A DNA stretch of 64,000 bases from Kribbella sp. ALI-6-A (GCF_001984195.1 NZ_MTQN01000011.1:930001-994000); one strand, 5' to 3'; positions 23,090 to 32,041 are shown, numbered from the stretch's first letter. Program-made: numbers and translations. The notes: generated by a model from the letters alone, not told the origin.

Positions 23090-24145
23090 TCAGCCCTTCC
23101 TCAGGCGCGGACGGCGCCGCCGCCCGCCCATCTCGGTCTCGTAGTAGATCGCGAAGGCGCTTCCGCGCAGCGTCACGGCGGTGAGCGCCATGATGATCAC
23201 GAACAGGATCCACGCCAGCGCGGAGGCGTAGCCCATCCGGAAGTTCTGGAACGCGTTGTCGTACAGGTAGTAGACGAAGAACAGCAGCGAGTCCTTCGGG
23301 CCGCCGTTCGCGATGAAGCCCTGGGTGAAGATCTGCAGCGCGCCGATGATCCCGGTGAGCACGTTGAACAAGATGATCGGGCTCAACTGCGGCAACGTCA
23401 CGTGCCAGAACAGCCGTAGCCGTCCGGCCCCGTCGAGCGCCGCCGCCTCGTACAGGCTGGTCGGCACGTCCTTCAGGCCGGCCAGGTAGATCACCATCGC
23501 GCCGCCGACCGTCCACAGGCTCATCAGGATCACCGTCGGCAACGCCCAGGACGCGTCGTTGAACCAGCCCGGCCCCTGGATCCCGGCCTTGCCGAGCACG
23601 TCGTTCACCAGCCCGTACTGCGGGTTGAAGACCCAGAGGAACAACACGATCTGGGCCACGCCGGACACCAGGCTCGGCAGGTACCAGATGGTGCGGAACA
23701 GGCGAATGCCCGGCAGGTCGACGTTCATCAGCAGGGAGACCGCGAACGCGAGCGCGGTCTGCAGCGGGACGCTGATCACGGCGTACAGCAGGGTGACCTT
23801 GATCGCCTGGCCGACCCGCGGGTCCTGGAACGCCTCGGTGTAGTTGGCCACGCCGACGAACTTCGGCGGGGTGATCAGGTCCCACGAGGTCAGGCTGACG
23901 TAGACCGAGGACAGCATCGGGCCCACGGTGAAGACCAGGAACCCGATCAGCCAGGGCGAGATGAACAGCCAGAAGGCGATCGTCTTGTCCGCCCGCGGCC
24001 ACGCCCGCTTGGCCCCGTACGCCGCGAGTCCGATCACGGCGTACAGGGCGACGAGCAGGACCAGGAACGGGACCAGCGGCACCAGGACCGCGGGAACTCC
24101 CCAGGACTCCGCGAGCTGGCGGATCCATCCGATGGTCGGGTTCAC
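23090..24145 (-). CDS. Carbohydrate ABC transporter permease (MalF-type)
   Basis: This 351 aa permease has an N-terminal extra membrane segment (VLVPLVPFLVLLVALYAVIGLAAYG) and the usual WLFISPWLIGFLVFTVGP start of MalF-like subunits. The EAA loop is LYEAAALDGAGRLRLFWHVTLPQLSP. It pairs with the MalG-type protein in a CUT1 importer. The stop is three bases from the next start, and the binding protein gene ends eight bases upstream, so the three are one operon. The C-terminus ends in an Arg-rich tail. Confidence 0.93.
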   Translation of the reverse strand: MNPTIGWIRQLAESWGVPAVLVPLVPFLVLLVALYAVIGLAAYGAKRAWPRADKTIAFWLFISPWLIGFLVFTVGPMLSSVYVSLTSWDLITPPKFVGVANYTEAFQDPRVGQAIKVTLLYAVISVPLQTALAFAVSLLMNVDLPGIRLFRTIWYLPSLVSGVAQIVLFLWVFNPQYGLVNDVLGKAGIQGPGWFNDASWALPTVILMSLWTVGGAMVIYLAGLKDVPTSLYEAAALDGAGRLRLFWHVTLPQLSPIILFNVLTGIIGALQIFTQGFIANGGPKDSLLFFVYYLYDNAFQNFRMGYASALAWILFVIIMALTAVTLRGSAFAIYYETEMGGRRRRPRLRKG

Positions 24146-24153
24146 GGTCTACC

Positions 24154-25416
24154 TCACTGCTTCAGGGCCGCGGTGCACTTGTCGTTGAGACCGGGCAGGA
24201 TCTTGGCCACGTCGTCCTTGCCGCTGCCCAGCGGCGTGTAGCTGGTGATGCCCTTGTCGGCGTCACCGGAGATCTGCCCCTCGCGCGGCACCGACGGGCT
24301 GATCAGCCCGGTCTTCAGCGCGGTGGTGAAGGCCGCCAGGTTGCGCTCGGGCGGCAGCACCTTCTCCAGCGTCGGCGTCGAGGCCGCGATGATCGGTACG
24401 CCGAGCGCCGTGTTGCCCTGGATCAGCAGGTCCTGAGCCACCTGCTGCGTGCTGACGAACTCGACGAACTTCTTCGCGGTCTCCAGCTTCTTGCCGCTCG
24501 CGTTCTTGGCGATCGCCAGGCCGCCGACCTCCATCGGGAATCCCTTGCCCGGCACCGGAACGAGAGTCCAGTTCGGCTTGCTGATCTTGGCGAAGTCGGC
24601 GACCGTCCACGGCCCGAAGTCGCTGAACGTGCCCAGCCGGCCGGCCGCGAACCACTGCGCCTGGTCCTGGCCCTCGATGTCGATCGAGCTCGGCGCGTAG
24701 CGCTGCTTCTGCAGGTCCACGATGTACTGCGCGGTTGCGACGCCCTGCTGGTCGCCGAAGGTGCAGGCCGTGGCGTCGGCGTTGTAGAAACCGCCGCCCG
24801 CGGCCGTGAGCCAGCCCTTGAACCACATGTTGCTCGTGCCGTAGACGCGCTTCTTGCCTTCGCCGTGCGACAGCTTCGCGACGATCGTCTTGAACTCGTC
24901 CAGGCTCAGCGGAGTGGTCGGGCTCGGCGCCGGGAGCCCGGCGGCCTTGAAGGCGTCCAGGTTGACCGCCATCACCTTCGGCTTCGCGGTGAACGGGGTG
25001 GCGTAGTACTTGCCGTCGTACTTGAGGGCTTCGGAGATGTTCGGCTGCACGAACTTCGTGGGGTCGACCTGCTGCTCGGCGAAGCTGGGCGCGAACCCGG
25101 CCAGGCTGGTGTTGCTGATCTCGATCACGGTGGCCTGGGTGCCGGCCGCGATCGAGGTCTGCAGCTTCTGCTCGTAGTCGGCCTGGATCCAGTTCGTGGT
25201 GACCTTGGTGCCCGGGTTGGCCTGCTCGAAGGCGGCCGCGATCGCCTTCAGCGAGGCGGCCTCGGAGTTGGTGCCCCAGAACGAGAACGTGATGTCGCCG
25301 TTCTCGTCGGCGCCACCGGAGTTGGCGGCCGGCTGACTGCCGGTCGCACAGCCGGCGGCGAGCAGCAGTGCGGCGAGTCCGGCTCCGAACGGGAGCAGGC
25401 GGTTGCGAAGTTTCAT
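24154..25416 (-). CDS. Extracellular sugar-binding lipoprotein of ABC transporter
   Basis: The product (420 aa from ATG 25416) has a lipoprotein signal, MKLRNRLLPFGAGLAALLLA ending in the lipobox AAGC. It is exported and anchored by the cysteine. The mature part follows the family-1 solute-binding pattern (DITFSFWGTNSEAASLKAIAAAF, then NPGTKVTTNWI). It delivers sugar to the adjacent MalFG-type permease. A longer reading upstream lacks a signal peptide and is rejected. The ATG overlaps the stop of the upstream glycosidase as ATGA. Ligand identity is not readable from sequence. Confidence 0.93.
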   Translation of the reverse strand: MKLRNRLLPFGAGLAALLLAAGCATGSQPAANSGGADENGDITFSFWGTNSEAASLKAIAAAFEQANPGTKVTTNWIQADYEQKLQTSIAAGTQATVIEISNTSLAGFAPSFAEQQVDPTKFVQPNISEALKYDGKYYATPFTAKPKVMAVNLDAFKAAGLPAPSPTTPLSLDEFKTIVAKLSHGEGKKRVYGTSNMWFKGWLTAAGGGFYNADATACTFGDQQGVATAQYIVDLQKQRYAPSSIDIEGQDQAQWFAAGRLGTFSDFGPWTVADFAKISKPNWTLVPVPGKGFPMEVGGLAIAKNASGKKLETAKKFVEFVSTQQVAQDLLIQGNTALGVPIIAASTPTLEKVLPPERNLAAFTTALKTGLISPSVPREGQISGDADKGITSYTPLGSGKDDVAKILPGLNDKCTAALKQ

Positions 25417-26690
25417 GAGGGGTCCTTCGTCGGAGTGGTCACCCGGGCGGTGCCGCCGGGCGCGATGCTGCAGGGACCGGCGGAGCCGACGGTCACGGTG
25501 AGCGGCCCCGGTCCGCTGTGCACGGTGACCTCTGTCGTGTGCCGTCCTTCTTGGGCGATGCGTAGGTCCCACTCACCGACCCGGACGTGGTCCGCGGTCA
25601 GCCAACCGATGTCGGCCGGCAGGTGGGAGTCGATGGACAGTGCGGCCGACGCGGCGTCCGGCCGGAGCCCGAGCAGCCCCGCCACGAGGTGGTGCACCAC
25701 CGTGAAGGAGACCTCGGGGTAGTCGTCGCGGCTGTCGATCAGGTGCCGCAGCCACCGCCAGGCCGACTCGTCGCGGCCGTGCCGGAAGAACACCTCCGGC
25801 AGATAGCTGAAGGCCTCGATGTTCCGCGGTGGGGACAGCTCGAGCTGCTTCTCGACGAAGTCCAGGAACAGCTCGTTGCGCGGGCCGTCGCCGGTCAGCC
25901 CGGTCATCGGCGCGATCCAGCTCGACTCCAGCCCCCAGCCGAAGTCGAGACCGTGGCCGACGGTCCGCCCGCGGGCGAACCGGCCGAGCTGCTCGTCCCA
26001 CCACGTGGCCAGGAAATCCTGCTGGATCCGCGTCGCGCGCTCGCGGAACTCGTCGCCGTACAGCTTGCCCAGAGCGTTCAGAGCGGCGTACTGCAAGGCG
26101 ATTCCGTCGGCCGCGACGATCAACGGGTGGTCGGCGTCCTGCTCGTTGTAGGTCGCCGACCCGACGAAGATGTCACCGGTTCCGGGCGCCTCCGGCACAC
26201 CGTCGCCGTCGCTGTCGTGCAGCTCGACGAACTCGCCGACCGAGCGCCGGTAATACGCCGCGAGGTCTGGATCGTCGAGCCAGCGCCGGTCGCCGGTCCA
26301 GTCGTACTGCTCCAGGGCGCGCCAGGTCAGGTCGAACACGGCGGGGATCTCCCGCACGAAGTCGTCGTCGCCGCGGTAGTCCAGCGCGGCGATCTCGCCG
26401 TCGAAGTGGAAGGCCCACACCGGATACCACTTGCGGGCCGCGGTGGCGGACCGGGCGAAGTGGCGCAGCATCGCGAAGTTCTCCGCGTCGAGGCCGAGCA
26501 GGTGCGCGCCGCCGGCCTGGTGGCAGACGTCGCGCGAGTAGAACATCGCCCGGGACGGATAGCCCGCCCAGTACGACGCCAGGTTGCCCGGCGCGGCGTC
26601 GGTCGTCACCCAGGCCAGCGCCCGCTCACGGGCCCAGACGAAGGCGTTCTCGACGTACGCGCTGTCCGACGTCACGGTCGGTCCGGGCAT
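25413..26690 (-). CDS. Six-hairpin glycoside hydrolase
   Basis: The 425 aa protein has the (alpha/alpha)6-barrel pattern of GH63/GH78-like glycosidases. It contains SRAMFYSRDVCHQAGGAHLLG, WPVWAFHFDGEIAALDYRG-like substrate-site sequence, and ATYNEQDADHPLIVAADG. GLESSWIAPMTGL and an NIEAFSYLPEVFF segment follow. No signal peptide is present, so it acts in the cytosol on imported oligosaccharide. The exact GH family and catalytic acids are not certain; Glu in YNEQDAD and Asp in FHFDGE are candidates. It is the first gene of the minus-strand sugar operon, divergent from the GH36-like enzyme, and coupled to the binding protein by an ATGA overlap. Confidence 0.75.
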   Translation of the reverse strand: MPGPTVTSDSAYVENAFVWARERALAWVTTDAAPGNLASYWAGYPSRAMFYSRDVCHQAGGAHLLGLDAENFAMLRHFARSATAARKWYPVWAFHFDGEIAALDYRGDDDFVREIPAVFDLTWRALEQYDWTGDRRWLDDPDLAAYYRRSVGEFVELHDSDGDGVPEAPGTGDIFVGSATYNEQDADHPLIVAADGIALQYAALNALGKLYGDEFRERATRIQQDFLATWWDEQLGRFARGRTVGHGLDFGWGLESSWIAPMTGLTGDGPRNELFLDFVEKQLELSPPRNIEAFSYLPEVFFRHGRDESAWRWLRHLIDSRDDYPEVSFTVVHHLVAGLLGLRPDAASAALSIDSHLPADIGWLTADHVRVGEWDLRIAQEGRHTTEVTVHSGPGPLTVTVGSAGPCSIAPGGTARVTTPTKDPS

Positions 26691-26718
26691 CGCGGTCCCC
26701 TTTCGACGGGTCCGATAT

Positions 26719-26729
26719 TAGCGGTAAAA
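26719..26729 (-). promoter_or_regulatory. Operator candidate, left copy (TAGCGGTAAAA)
   Basis: TAGCGGTAAAA occurs here and in inverted orientation at 26773-26783, within the 136-base region between the divergent glycosidase genes. It overlaps a possible minus-strand -10 (TAGTTT, 26727-26732) set 16 bases from TTGACG (26749-26754). A LacI-family repressor encoded at 28652 is the obvious ligand. Confidence 0.6.
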
Positions 26730-26757
26730 CTAGCATCGATCCGGAATTCGTCAATAG

Positions 26758-26787
26758 TTGGGACATGATCGATTTTACCGCTATAGT
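26758..26787 (+). promoter_or_regulatory. Promoter of the GH36-LacI unit with overlapping operator
   Basis: TTGGGA (26758-26763) and TATAGT (26782-26787) are 18 bases apart on the plus strand. The operator-like TTTTACCGCTA (26773-26783) runs into the -10, so a bound repressor would block polymerase. Confidence 0.6.
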
Positions 26788-26826
26788 CGATGCCAAGCGT
26801 GAAGTGCCGATGACGGGAGTCGCCCC

Positions 26827-28599
26827 ATGACGTCAGCTGTTCCGCAGGCCTCGTTCGAGGTCCGCTCCCCCGACGGCTCGACGGTCCGGACCGCCACCGT
26901 CTCGGGCGGCGCGTCGGTCCGGGAGCTGCCCGATCCAGTCGCCGGTGTGCGGCTGATCGAGATCGTGGCCTCGGACCTGCGGGCGGAGCCGGTGCGGATC
27001 CGCTGGACCTGGCCGGTGGAGGGCGCCGCGACACTCTGGCGAGCCACGCAGGGATCGCAGCGGGAGTTGCCGACCGACTGGGGCGCGCATCGCGACGTCC
27101 GCTCGGTCCGCTCGGCGCCGGTCGCCGCACTGGTCCGGACCGACGACATCAGCCCGCTGACGGTCTCGTTGTCGGCCGGCGTGCGGGGCTGCGACTTCGC
27201 TGTCGGGGTGAACGAGGAGACCGCCGAGCAGTTGGTCGAACTGGCGATCGAGGACGTCGAGCCGGTCGAAGGGCAGCATCGCTTCACGCTCCGGATCGAC
27301 CTGCGCGGCCTGCATTTCGCCGCGGCTTTGCGTGGAGTGACAGCGGCCTGGACGGACGAGCTGGGCGACCGGATCGCGCCGGTGCCGGAGGTGGTCCGGA
27401 CCGCGATGTACTCGACCTGGTACTCCGATCACCAGCACGTGTCCGAGCAGTCGGTCGAGCGGCACGCGGCGACCGGCGCGCAGTACGGCTGCAGCGCGGT
27501 CATCGTCGACGACGGCTGGCAGACGGACAACACGGCGCGGGGCTACGCGTACTGCGGCGACTGGGAGCCGACGAGCAGCACTTTCCCCGACATGGCCGAG
27601 CACGTCCGGCGTGTGCACGAGCACGGAGTCGCTTACGTGCTGTGGATCGCGCCGCCACTGATGGGCCGGCACTCGAAGGCGTGGGACCGCTTCAAGGACC
27701 AGGCCCTCGGTTTCCTCGACGAGGAGCAGACCACGGTGGCGCTCGACCCGCGCTACCCGGAGGTCCGCGAGCATCTGGTCGAGTGCTGCATCCGGCCGGT
27801 GCGTGACTGGGGCGTCGACGGACTGAAGCTCGACTTCATCGACAGCTGGGCCTGGAGAAATCCACCGGCGGCACCGGACGGCGACTGCGCGACGGTGGAC
27901 GAAGGCGTCGAGAAGTTCTTCGCGGAGGTGAGAGCCGAGCTGCAGCGGCTGCGGCCGGACCTGCTGATCGAGTTCCGGCAGGACTACGTGAACCCGCGGC
28001 TCTGGCAGTACGGAACGTTCCTGCGGGCCGGCGACTGTGCGCTGGACGCGGTGGAGAACCGGGTCCGGACGGTCGATGCGCGATTGCTCGCGGGAGACCG
28101 GGCCGTGCACTCCGACATGTTGATGTGGCATCCGGACGCGTCGCCGGAAGCTGTGGCGGAGCAGTTCATCGGGGTGCTGTTCAGCGTCGCGCAGGTGTCG
28201 GTCGAGCTCGAATCGTTGCCGGCCGCGCACGATCGGGTCGTGCGGTACTGGCTCGGGTTCCTGCGGGACCATGCGGCGACGCTGCTGCGGGGTGAGCTGG
28301 TGCCGGTGCGGCCGGACGCGCGGTACACGCAGGTCGCGGCGATCTCCGCCGAGGAGACGATCGTCGCGGTGTACTCCAACCCCGTCGTGCGGCTGGCCGC
28401 GCCGGCCGACGTACTGCTGCTGGTGAACGGCGGCAACGATCCGATCCTGCTGCTCGACGGCGCCGGCGATGGCCCGGTCGAGCTCGTAGTGTCGGACTGC
28501 TCGGGTGCCGAGGTGGCGCGGAGCAGGACGACGCCGCCGCGGGGGCTGTGGGCGATCGAGGTCCCGGTCGGCGGCGTGGCGAGGGTCGAGCGGGTTTGA
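26827..28599 (+). CDS. GH36-type alpha-galactosidase-like glycoside hydrolase
   Basis: The product (590 aa) has an N-terminal beta-sandwich (1-185) and a central TIM barrel with TAMYSTWYSDHQ, VIVDDGWQTD and VLWIAPPLMG. GVDGLKLDFIDSW follows, where Asp336 matches the GH36 nucleophile. The acid/base is probably Asp403 in RAGDCALD. A small C-terminal beta domain follows. It likely cleaves alpha-galactosides or related alpha-linked sugars in the cytosol, since no signal peptide is seen. The ATG follows GGGAG. It is divergent from the transport operon and followed by the LacI regulator. The precise substrate is open because GH36 also contains alpha-N-acetylgalactosaminidases and transferases. Confidence 0.85.
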   Translation: MTSAVPQASFEVRSPDGSTVRTATVSGGASVRELPDPVAGVRLIEIVASDLRAEPVRIRWTWPVEGAATLWRATQGSQRELPTDWGAHRDVRSVRSAPVAALVRTDDISPLTVSLSAGVRGCDFAVGVNEETAEQLVELAIEDVEPVEGQHRFTLRIDLRGLHFAAALRGVTAAWTDELGDRIAPVPEVVRTAMYSTWYSDHQHVSEQSVERHAATGAQYGCSAVIVDDGWQTDNTARGYAYCGDWEPTSSTFPDMAEHVRRVHEHGVAYVLWIAPPLMGRHSKAWDRFKDQALGFLDEEQTTVALDPRYPEVREHLVECCIRPVRDWGVDGLKLDFIDSWAWRNPPAAPDGDCATVDEGVEKFFAEVRAELQRLRPDLLIEFRQDYVNPRLWQYGTFLRAGDCALDAVENRVRTVDARLLAGDRAVHSDMLMWHPDASPEAVAEQFIGVLFSVAQVSVELESLPAAHDRVVRYWLGFLRDHAATLLRGELVPVRPDARYTQVAAISAEETIVAVYSNPVVRLAAPADVLLLVNGGNDPILLLDGAGDGPVELVVSDCSGAEVARSRTTPPRGLWAIEVPVGGVARVERV

Positions 28600-28651
28600 T
28601 GGGTACAACACGGGTCGGCAGGCAGAGCGGGTGGGGCAACGAAGGGACATG

Positions 28652-29683
28652 ATGGCGGCCGAGCAGAAGAAGTCGATCGCGTACCGGCGCACGACGGTGG
28701 CCGACGTGGCGCGCAGGGCCGGGGTGTCGGCGATGACCGTGTCGAACGTGCTGAACGCGCCGCACCGGGTGAGCGACCAGACGGTGGCCACGGTGCAGGC
28801 CGCGATCGACGAGCTCGGGTACACGCCGAACCACGCAGCCCGCGCCCTGTCATCCGGCCGGAGCCAGGTGATCGGCCTGCCGCTGTACCTCGACGACGAC
28901 GTGGTGAACGAGCAGAATCCAGGGCTGGGTGGTTTCCTGCACGGGTTGCTCGGTGGGCTGGTCAAGGCGGCGTCCGTCGGCGGGTACGGCGTGCACGTGA
29001 CGACGCCGACGGAGGGCAAATCCGAGATCGCCCTGTACGAACAGCTGATCGCGGCGCGCCAGGTCGACGCGATCATCGTGCTGGAAACCATGCCGAACGA
29101 TCCGCGCATCGAGTTCCTCAGCACGCGGGGCTTCCCGTTCGTCGCGTTCGGCCGGACGGGTCCGGGGCACCGGCAGTGCTGGGTCGACGTGGACAACGTG
29201 GAGTCGATGGCGACGATCGCGCGCTACCTGCGATCCACCGGGCGGACCCGCGCGGCGTACCTGGGCACGAGAAGCGAACTGCCGTGGGTCCACCAGCGCG
29301 AGGAGGGATTCCTGCGCGAGTTCAGCTCGCCGCACTCGACGCGGTCCTTCGAGGATCTGGACGCGGTCGGTGCCTACGTCAGCGCGGCGATGGACGCCCC
29401 CGACCACCCGGAGGTTTTTGTCGCCGACAACGACGCCTTCGCCGTGGTCGCGATCCGGGCGCTGCAACGCCGAGGCGTGAAGGTCGGCGAGGACGTCGCG
29501 GTCACCGGCTTCAACGACTTCCCGTTCGCCAGCATGCTCGACACGCCGCTCACCACCGCGCGTATCCCCCTGCGCGACATCGCGCACTGCCTGTTCACCC
29601 GAGCCCTGCACGAGATCGCCGGCGAACCGGACGAGCCGGGCCAACTCGTCAGCGCTCCCCTGGTGATCCGCGCCAGCGCCTGA
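28652..29683 (+). CDS. LacI family transcriptional regulator
   Basis: The 343 aa regulator begins with the LacI helix-turn-helix TTVADVARRAGVSAMTVSNVLNAPHRVSDQT and the hinge helix NHAARALSSGRSQVIGL. A periplasmic-binding-protein-like effector domain follows, with the VFVADNDAFAVVAIRALQRRGVKVGEDVAVTGFNDFPFA core. ATG codons at 28649 and 28652 both follow GAAGGGA; the second has better spacing. It closes the sugar locus and probably represses both divergent transcripts through the TAGCGGTAAAA-type sites at 26.7 kb, with a sugar from the pathway as inducer. Recognition residues have not been matched to the site. Confidence 0.93.
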   Translation: MAAEQKKSIAYRRTTVADVARRAGVSAMTVSNVLNAPHRVSDQTVATVQAAIDELGYTPNHAARALSSGRSQVIGLPLYLDDDVVNEQNPGLGGFLHGLLGGLVKAASVGGYGVHVTTPTEGKSEIALYEQLIAARQVDAIIVLETMPNDPRIEFLSTRGFPFVAFGRTGPGHRQCWVDVDNVESMATIARYLRSTGRTRAAYLGTRSELPWVHQREEGFLREFSSPHSTRSFEDLDAVGAYVSAAMDAPDHPEVFVADNDAFAVVAIRALQRRGVKVGEDVAVTGFNDFPFASMLDTPLTTARIPLRDIAHCLFTRALHEIAGEPDEPGQLVSAPLVIRASA

Positions 29684-29796
29684 GGCTGGGCGCAGCTGGC
29701 CGAGAGTGCTCGAGGCAGCGCCGCCGACCGACGACTCCGAGCAGCTCGAGCATCACCCGCTGCTGTTCGCCGCCGGCCAGGATCACCCGCACCAGC

Positions 29797-30993
29797 TCAG
29801 TTCGCGCTGACGACCTTGCGGGCCAGCACCAGCACCGTCAGCACGCCGAGCACTCCGGCGAACGCGATGGTCAGGTTGGGCCGCACGAACGTCCCGACCG
29901 CACCGGCCAGCGCGATGGTCAAGCCCTGCACCGTCATCATGCCGCTGGTCTGCACGGTGAACAGCCGCCCCCGGTACGCCGGGTCGGCCGCGGCCAGGAT
30001 CATCGGATCGACGGCCTGGTTGAAGGCGTGACCGCAGCCCGAGACCGCCAGGAGCAATGCCGCGCTCGCAACCGACGGCGTGAAGACGAAGACGACAGCC
30101 GGAAGTTGTGTTGCCAGGAGCAACGGTACGAGGAGACGCCGGCGTGTTCGCGGGGCGAGGCGGGTGCCGACGAGTTCGCCCAGGACCGTGCCGGCGGCGT
30201 ACCCGGTGAACAGCGCGCCGGCGGCGGAAGCGGCGGCGCCGGTCTGCGCGGCGTACGCGACGGCCAGGCCGTCGGGTACGGCGGAGAACGCGGGCGCTGC
30301 CCAGGTGAGCAGGAGAAGGTTTCGCACCTTGGGTGTGGTGAAGAGATAGCGCAGCCCTTCGCGCGACGCCTGCAGGGTGTTGCCGCCGGTGCCGGGTGCC
30401 GGCGTGGACGGAGTGCCGAAACGGATCAGCAGCGCCGACAGCGCGAAGGTCACGACGTCGAGGGCCAGGAGCCAGGTCGGGCCGACCGCGGCAACGGCGA
30501 CGGCACCGAGGGCGAAGCCGCTAAGCACCGTGATCTGGCTGATCGCGCGGAGCAGGGAGCGGCCGGTCGGGAAGAGCTCCGCCGGCAGCAGCTGAGTGAG
30601 GCTGGCGGAGCGGGCGCCCGCGAAGATCGGGGCGATCAGACCGGTGAGCAGCAGCAGGCCGAGCAGAGCGGGCACCGGCAGGTCCGGGATCAGCATGACG
30701 GCGATGCAGCCGGCGCTGAGCAGGTCGCAGGTGACCAGAAGAGGGCGCGCCGGGTAGCGGTCCGCGATCGAGGAGAGCAGTGTGCCGCCGAGCGCATACG
30801 GCAGGAAGGAACAGGCCAGGACCAGCGCGGAGAGCAGAGGCGAGCCGGTGCGGTCGAAGACCAGGATGGACAACGCGACCTGGGCTGCGACGGTGCCGAC
30901 CATCGAGACGGCGTGGGCGGCGAAGACCGCGCGAAGCCCGGGGACACGCAGGACGGTCAGATAGCCAGTGGCAGCGATCGGTGGAGAGGTCAC
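29797..30993 (-). CDS. MFS transporter (drug/metabolite exporter type)
   Basis: The 398 aa protein has twelve predicted helices and the MFS_3-type beginning VLRVPGLRAVFAAHAVSMVGTVAAQVALSILVFDRTGSPLLSALV. The loop motif SSIADRYPARPLL stands for motif A. Such proteins export drugs or metabolites by proton antiport. GTG is the start; the ribosome binding site is weak. A divergent ArsR-type regulator and a palindrome in the shared promoter suggest direct control. The substrate is unknown. Confidence 0.88.
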   Translation of the reverse strand: MTSPPIAATGYLTVLRVPGLRAVFAAHAVSMVGTVAAQVALSILVFDRTGSPLLSALVLACSFLPYALGGTLLSSIADRYPARPLLVTCDLLSAGCIAVMLIPDLPVPALLGLLLLTGLIAPIFAGARSASLTQLLPAELFPTGRSLLRAISQITVLSGFALGAVAVAAVGPTWLLALDVVTFALSALLIRFGTPSTPAPGTGGNTLQASREGLRYLFTTPKVRNLLLLTWAAPAFSAVPDGLAVAYAAQTGAAASAAGALFTGYAAGTVLGELVGTRLAPRTRRRLLVPLLLATQLPAVVFVFTPSVASAALLLAVSGCGHAFNQAVDPMILAAADPAYRGRLFTVQTSGMMTVQGLTIALAGAVGTFVRPNLTIAFAGVLGVLTVLVLARKVVSAN

Positions 30994-31025
30994 CTGCCGA
31001 GAGTGCTCCCTGCGTCGCCGGCAGG

Positions 31026-31033
31026 ACTATAGT
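31026..31033. promoter_or_regulatory. Palindromic ACTATAGT shared by divergent -10 elements
   Basis: ACTATAGT reads the same on both strands, so TATAGT serves as a -10 candidate for the ArsR-type gene (31028-31033) and for the MFS gene (minus strand). The two promoters would compete for the same bases. Confidence 0.5.
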
Positions 31034-31050
31034 TTCGGAAATGACCGAAA
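31033..31050. promoter_or_regulatory. Operator candidate TTTCGG-N6-CCGAAA
   Basis: TTTCGG (31033-31038) and CCGAAA (31045-31050) form a perfect 6-base dyad. It lies in the -10/-35 spacer of the MFS promoter and just after the -10 of the regulator gene. It is the likely site for the ArsR-type protein. Confidence 0.6.
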
Positions 31051-31063
31051 GTTTGCATCGGCG

Positions 31064-32041
31064 ATGACTGTCCTCCGCTTCACCCGCGCGGATGCCGTGC
31101 GGTGCCGGTTCGGGATGTCACCGCTGTGGGAGACCGTGTCGGCGGTGCGGGTGCTGCACGGGAGCAAGCACCGGCCGCTCTACTCGCCTTGGATCGCAGC
31201 CAAATCCGAGGCCGCCCGAACGCTCGACCTGGGGATGTTGCGAGCTGTGCAGCCGCGCAGCGGGTTCACGCCGGACTTCATCACTCCCCCGCCGAAGGCC
31301 TCGCGGGCCAAGTTCAGCACCGAGATCGCGCGGGTCCGCAGTACGCCGCTGGACGTCGTCCGGGCCGAGCTGCGGCGCTCGCGGGACGAGATGAACAATC
31401 CCGCCGCCGCCACGATCGACCGGATGCTGGCCGACCCCGCCGGGACGCGGGAGCGGATCGCCGACCAGATCGAGAGCGCTTGGACCACCCTGATCGAACC
31501 CGACTGGCCGGCGATCAGCCGGGTGCTCGAGGACGACATCGCCCACCGCGGCGAGCAGTTCACCACTGGCGGGCTCACCAAGTTGTTCGACGATCTGCAT
31601 CCGACGCTGTCGTGGGACGACGGCGAACTGGTCGCGTCCCGCTACCGCGAACCGGACCGCGAGCTCAGCGGGGAAGGCCTGCTGCTGGCCCCCGGCGTCT
31701 TCGCCTGGCCGCACCTGGTGATGATCGTTGCCCCGGGCTACCAACCCACCCTGGTCTATCCGGCGCGCGGAGCAGCCAGGCTCTGGGACGACGCGCCCAC
31801 CGCGCCCGATCCCCTGGCGACGCTGCTCGGCCGCACACGAGCGACCTTGCTGACGGCGCTCGACCCGCCCGCGACGACCAGCGCGCTCGCGGCGCAGTAC
31901 GGGCTCGCGCTGGGGACGGTGGCCGAGCACCTGGCCGCTCTGTACGGCGCTGGGCTGGTGACGCGTCGCAGAACGGGACACCAGGTGCACTACCGGCGTA
32001 CGGACGTCGGGCAGGCCGTGGTCGACGCATCCGTCGGCTAG
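31064..32041 (+). CDS. ArsR-type transcriptional regulator with N-terminal DUF5937-like domain
   Basis: The product is 325 aa. Residues 1-240 form a domain starting LRFTRADAVRCRFGMSPLWETVSAVRVL, typical of DUF5937-containing regulators. The C-terminus (about 245-320, TRATLLTALDPPATTSALAAQYGLALGTVAEHLAALYGAGLVTRRRTGHQVHYRRT) is a winged helix of the ArsR/SmtB type. No metal-binding Cys cluster is evident, so a small-molecule ligand is likely. It is divergent from an MFS exporter gene and probably represses it and itself through the dyad at 31033-31050. ATG 31064 is chosen; longer readings run through the operator. Confidence 0.82.
   Translation: MTVLRFTRADAVRCRFGMSPLWETVSAVRVLHGSKHRPLYSPWIAAKSEAARTLDLGMLRAVQPRSGFTPDFITPPPKASRAKFSTEIARVRSTPLDVVRAELRRSRDEMNNPAAATIDRMLADPAGTRERIADQIESAWTTLIEPDWPAISRVLEDDIAHRGEQFTTGGLTKLFDDLHPTLSWDDGELVASRYREPDRELSGEGLLLAPGVFAWPHLVMIVAPGYQPTLVYPARGAARLWDDAPTAPDPLATLLGRTRATLLTALDPPATTSALAAQYGLALGTVAEHLAALYGAGLVTRRRTGHQVHYRRTDVGQAVVDASVG

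Noticed and set aside
29684..29796. Short minus-strand peptide reading (ELVRVILAGGEQQRVMLELL) after the MFS stop
   Set aside because: It looks protein-like but has no start, is cut by the MFS stop frame and cannot be tied to a gene.
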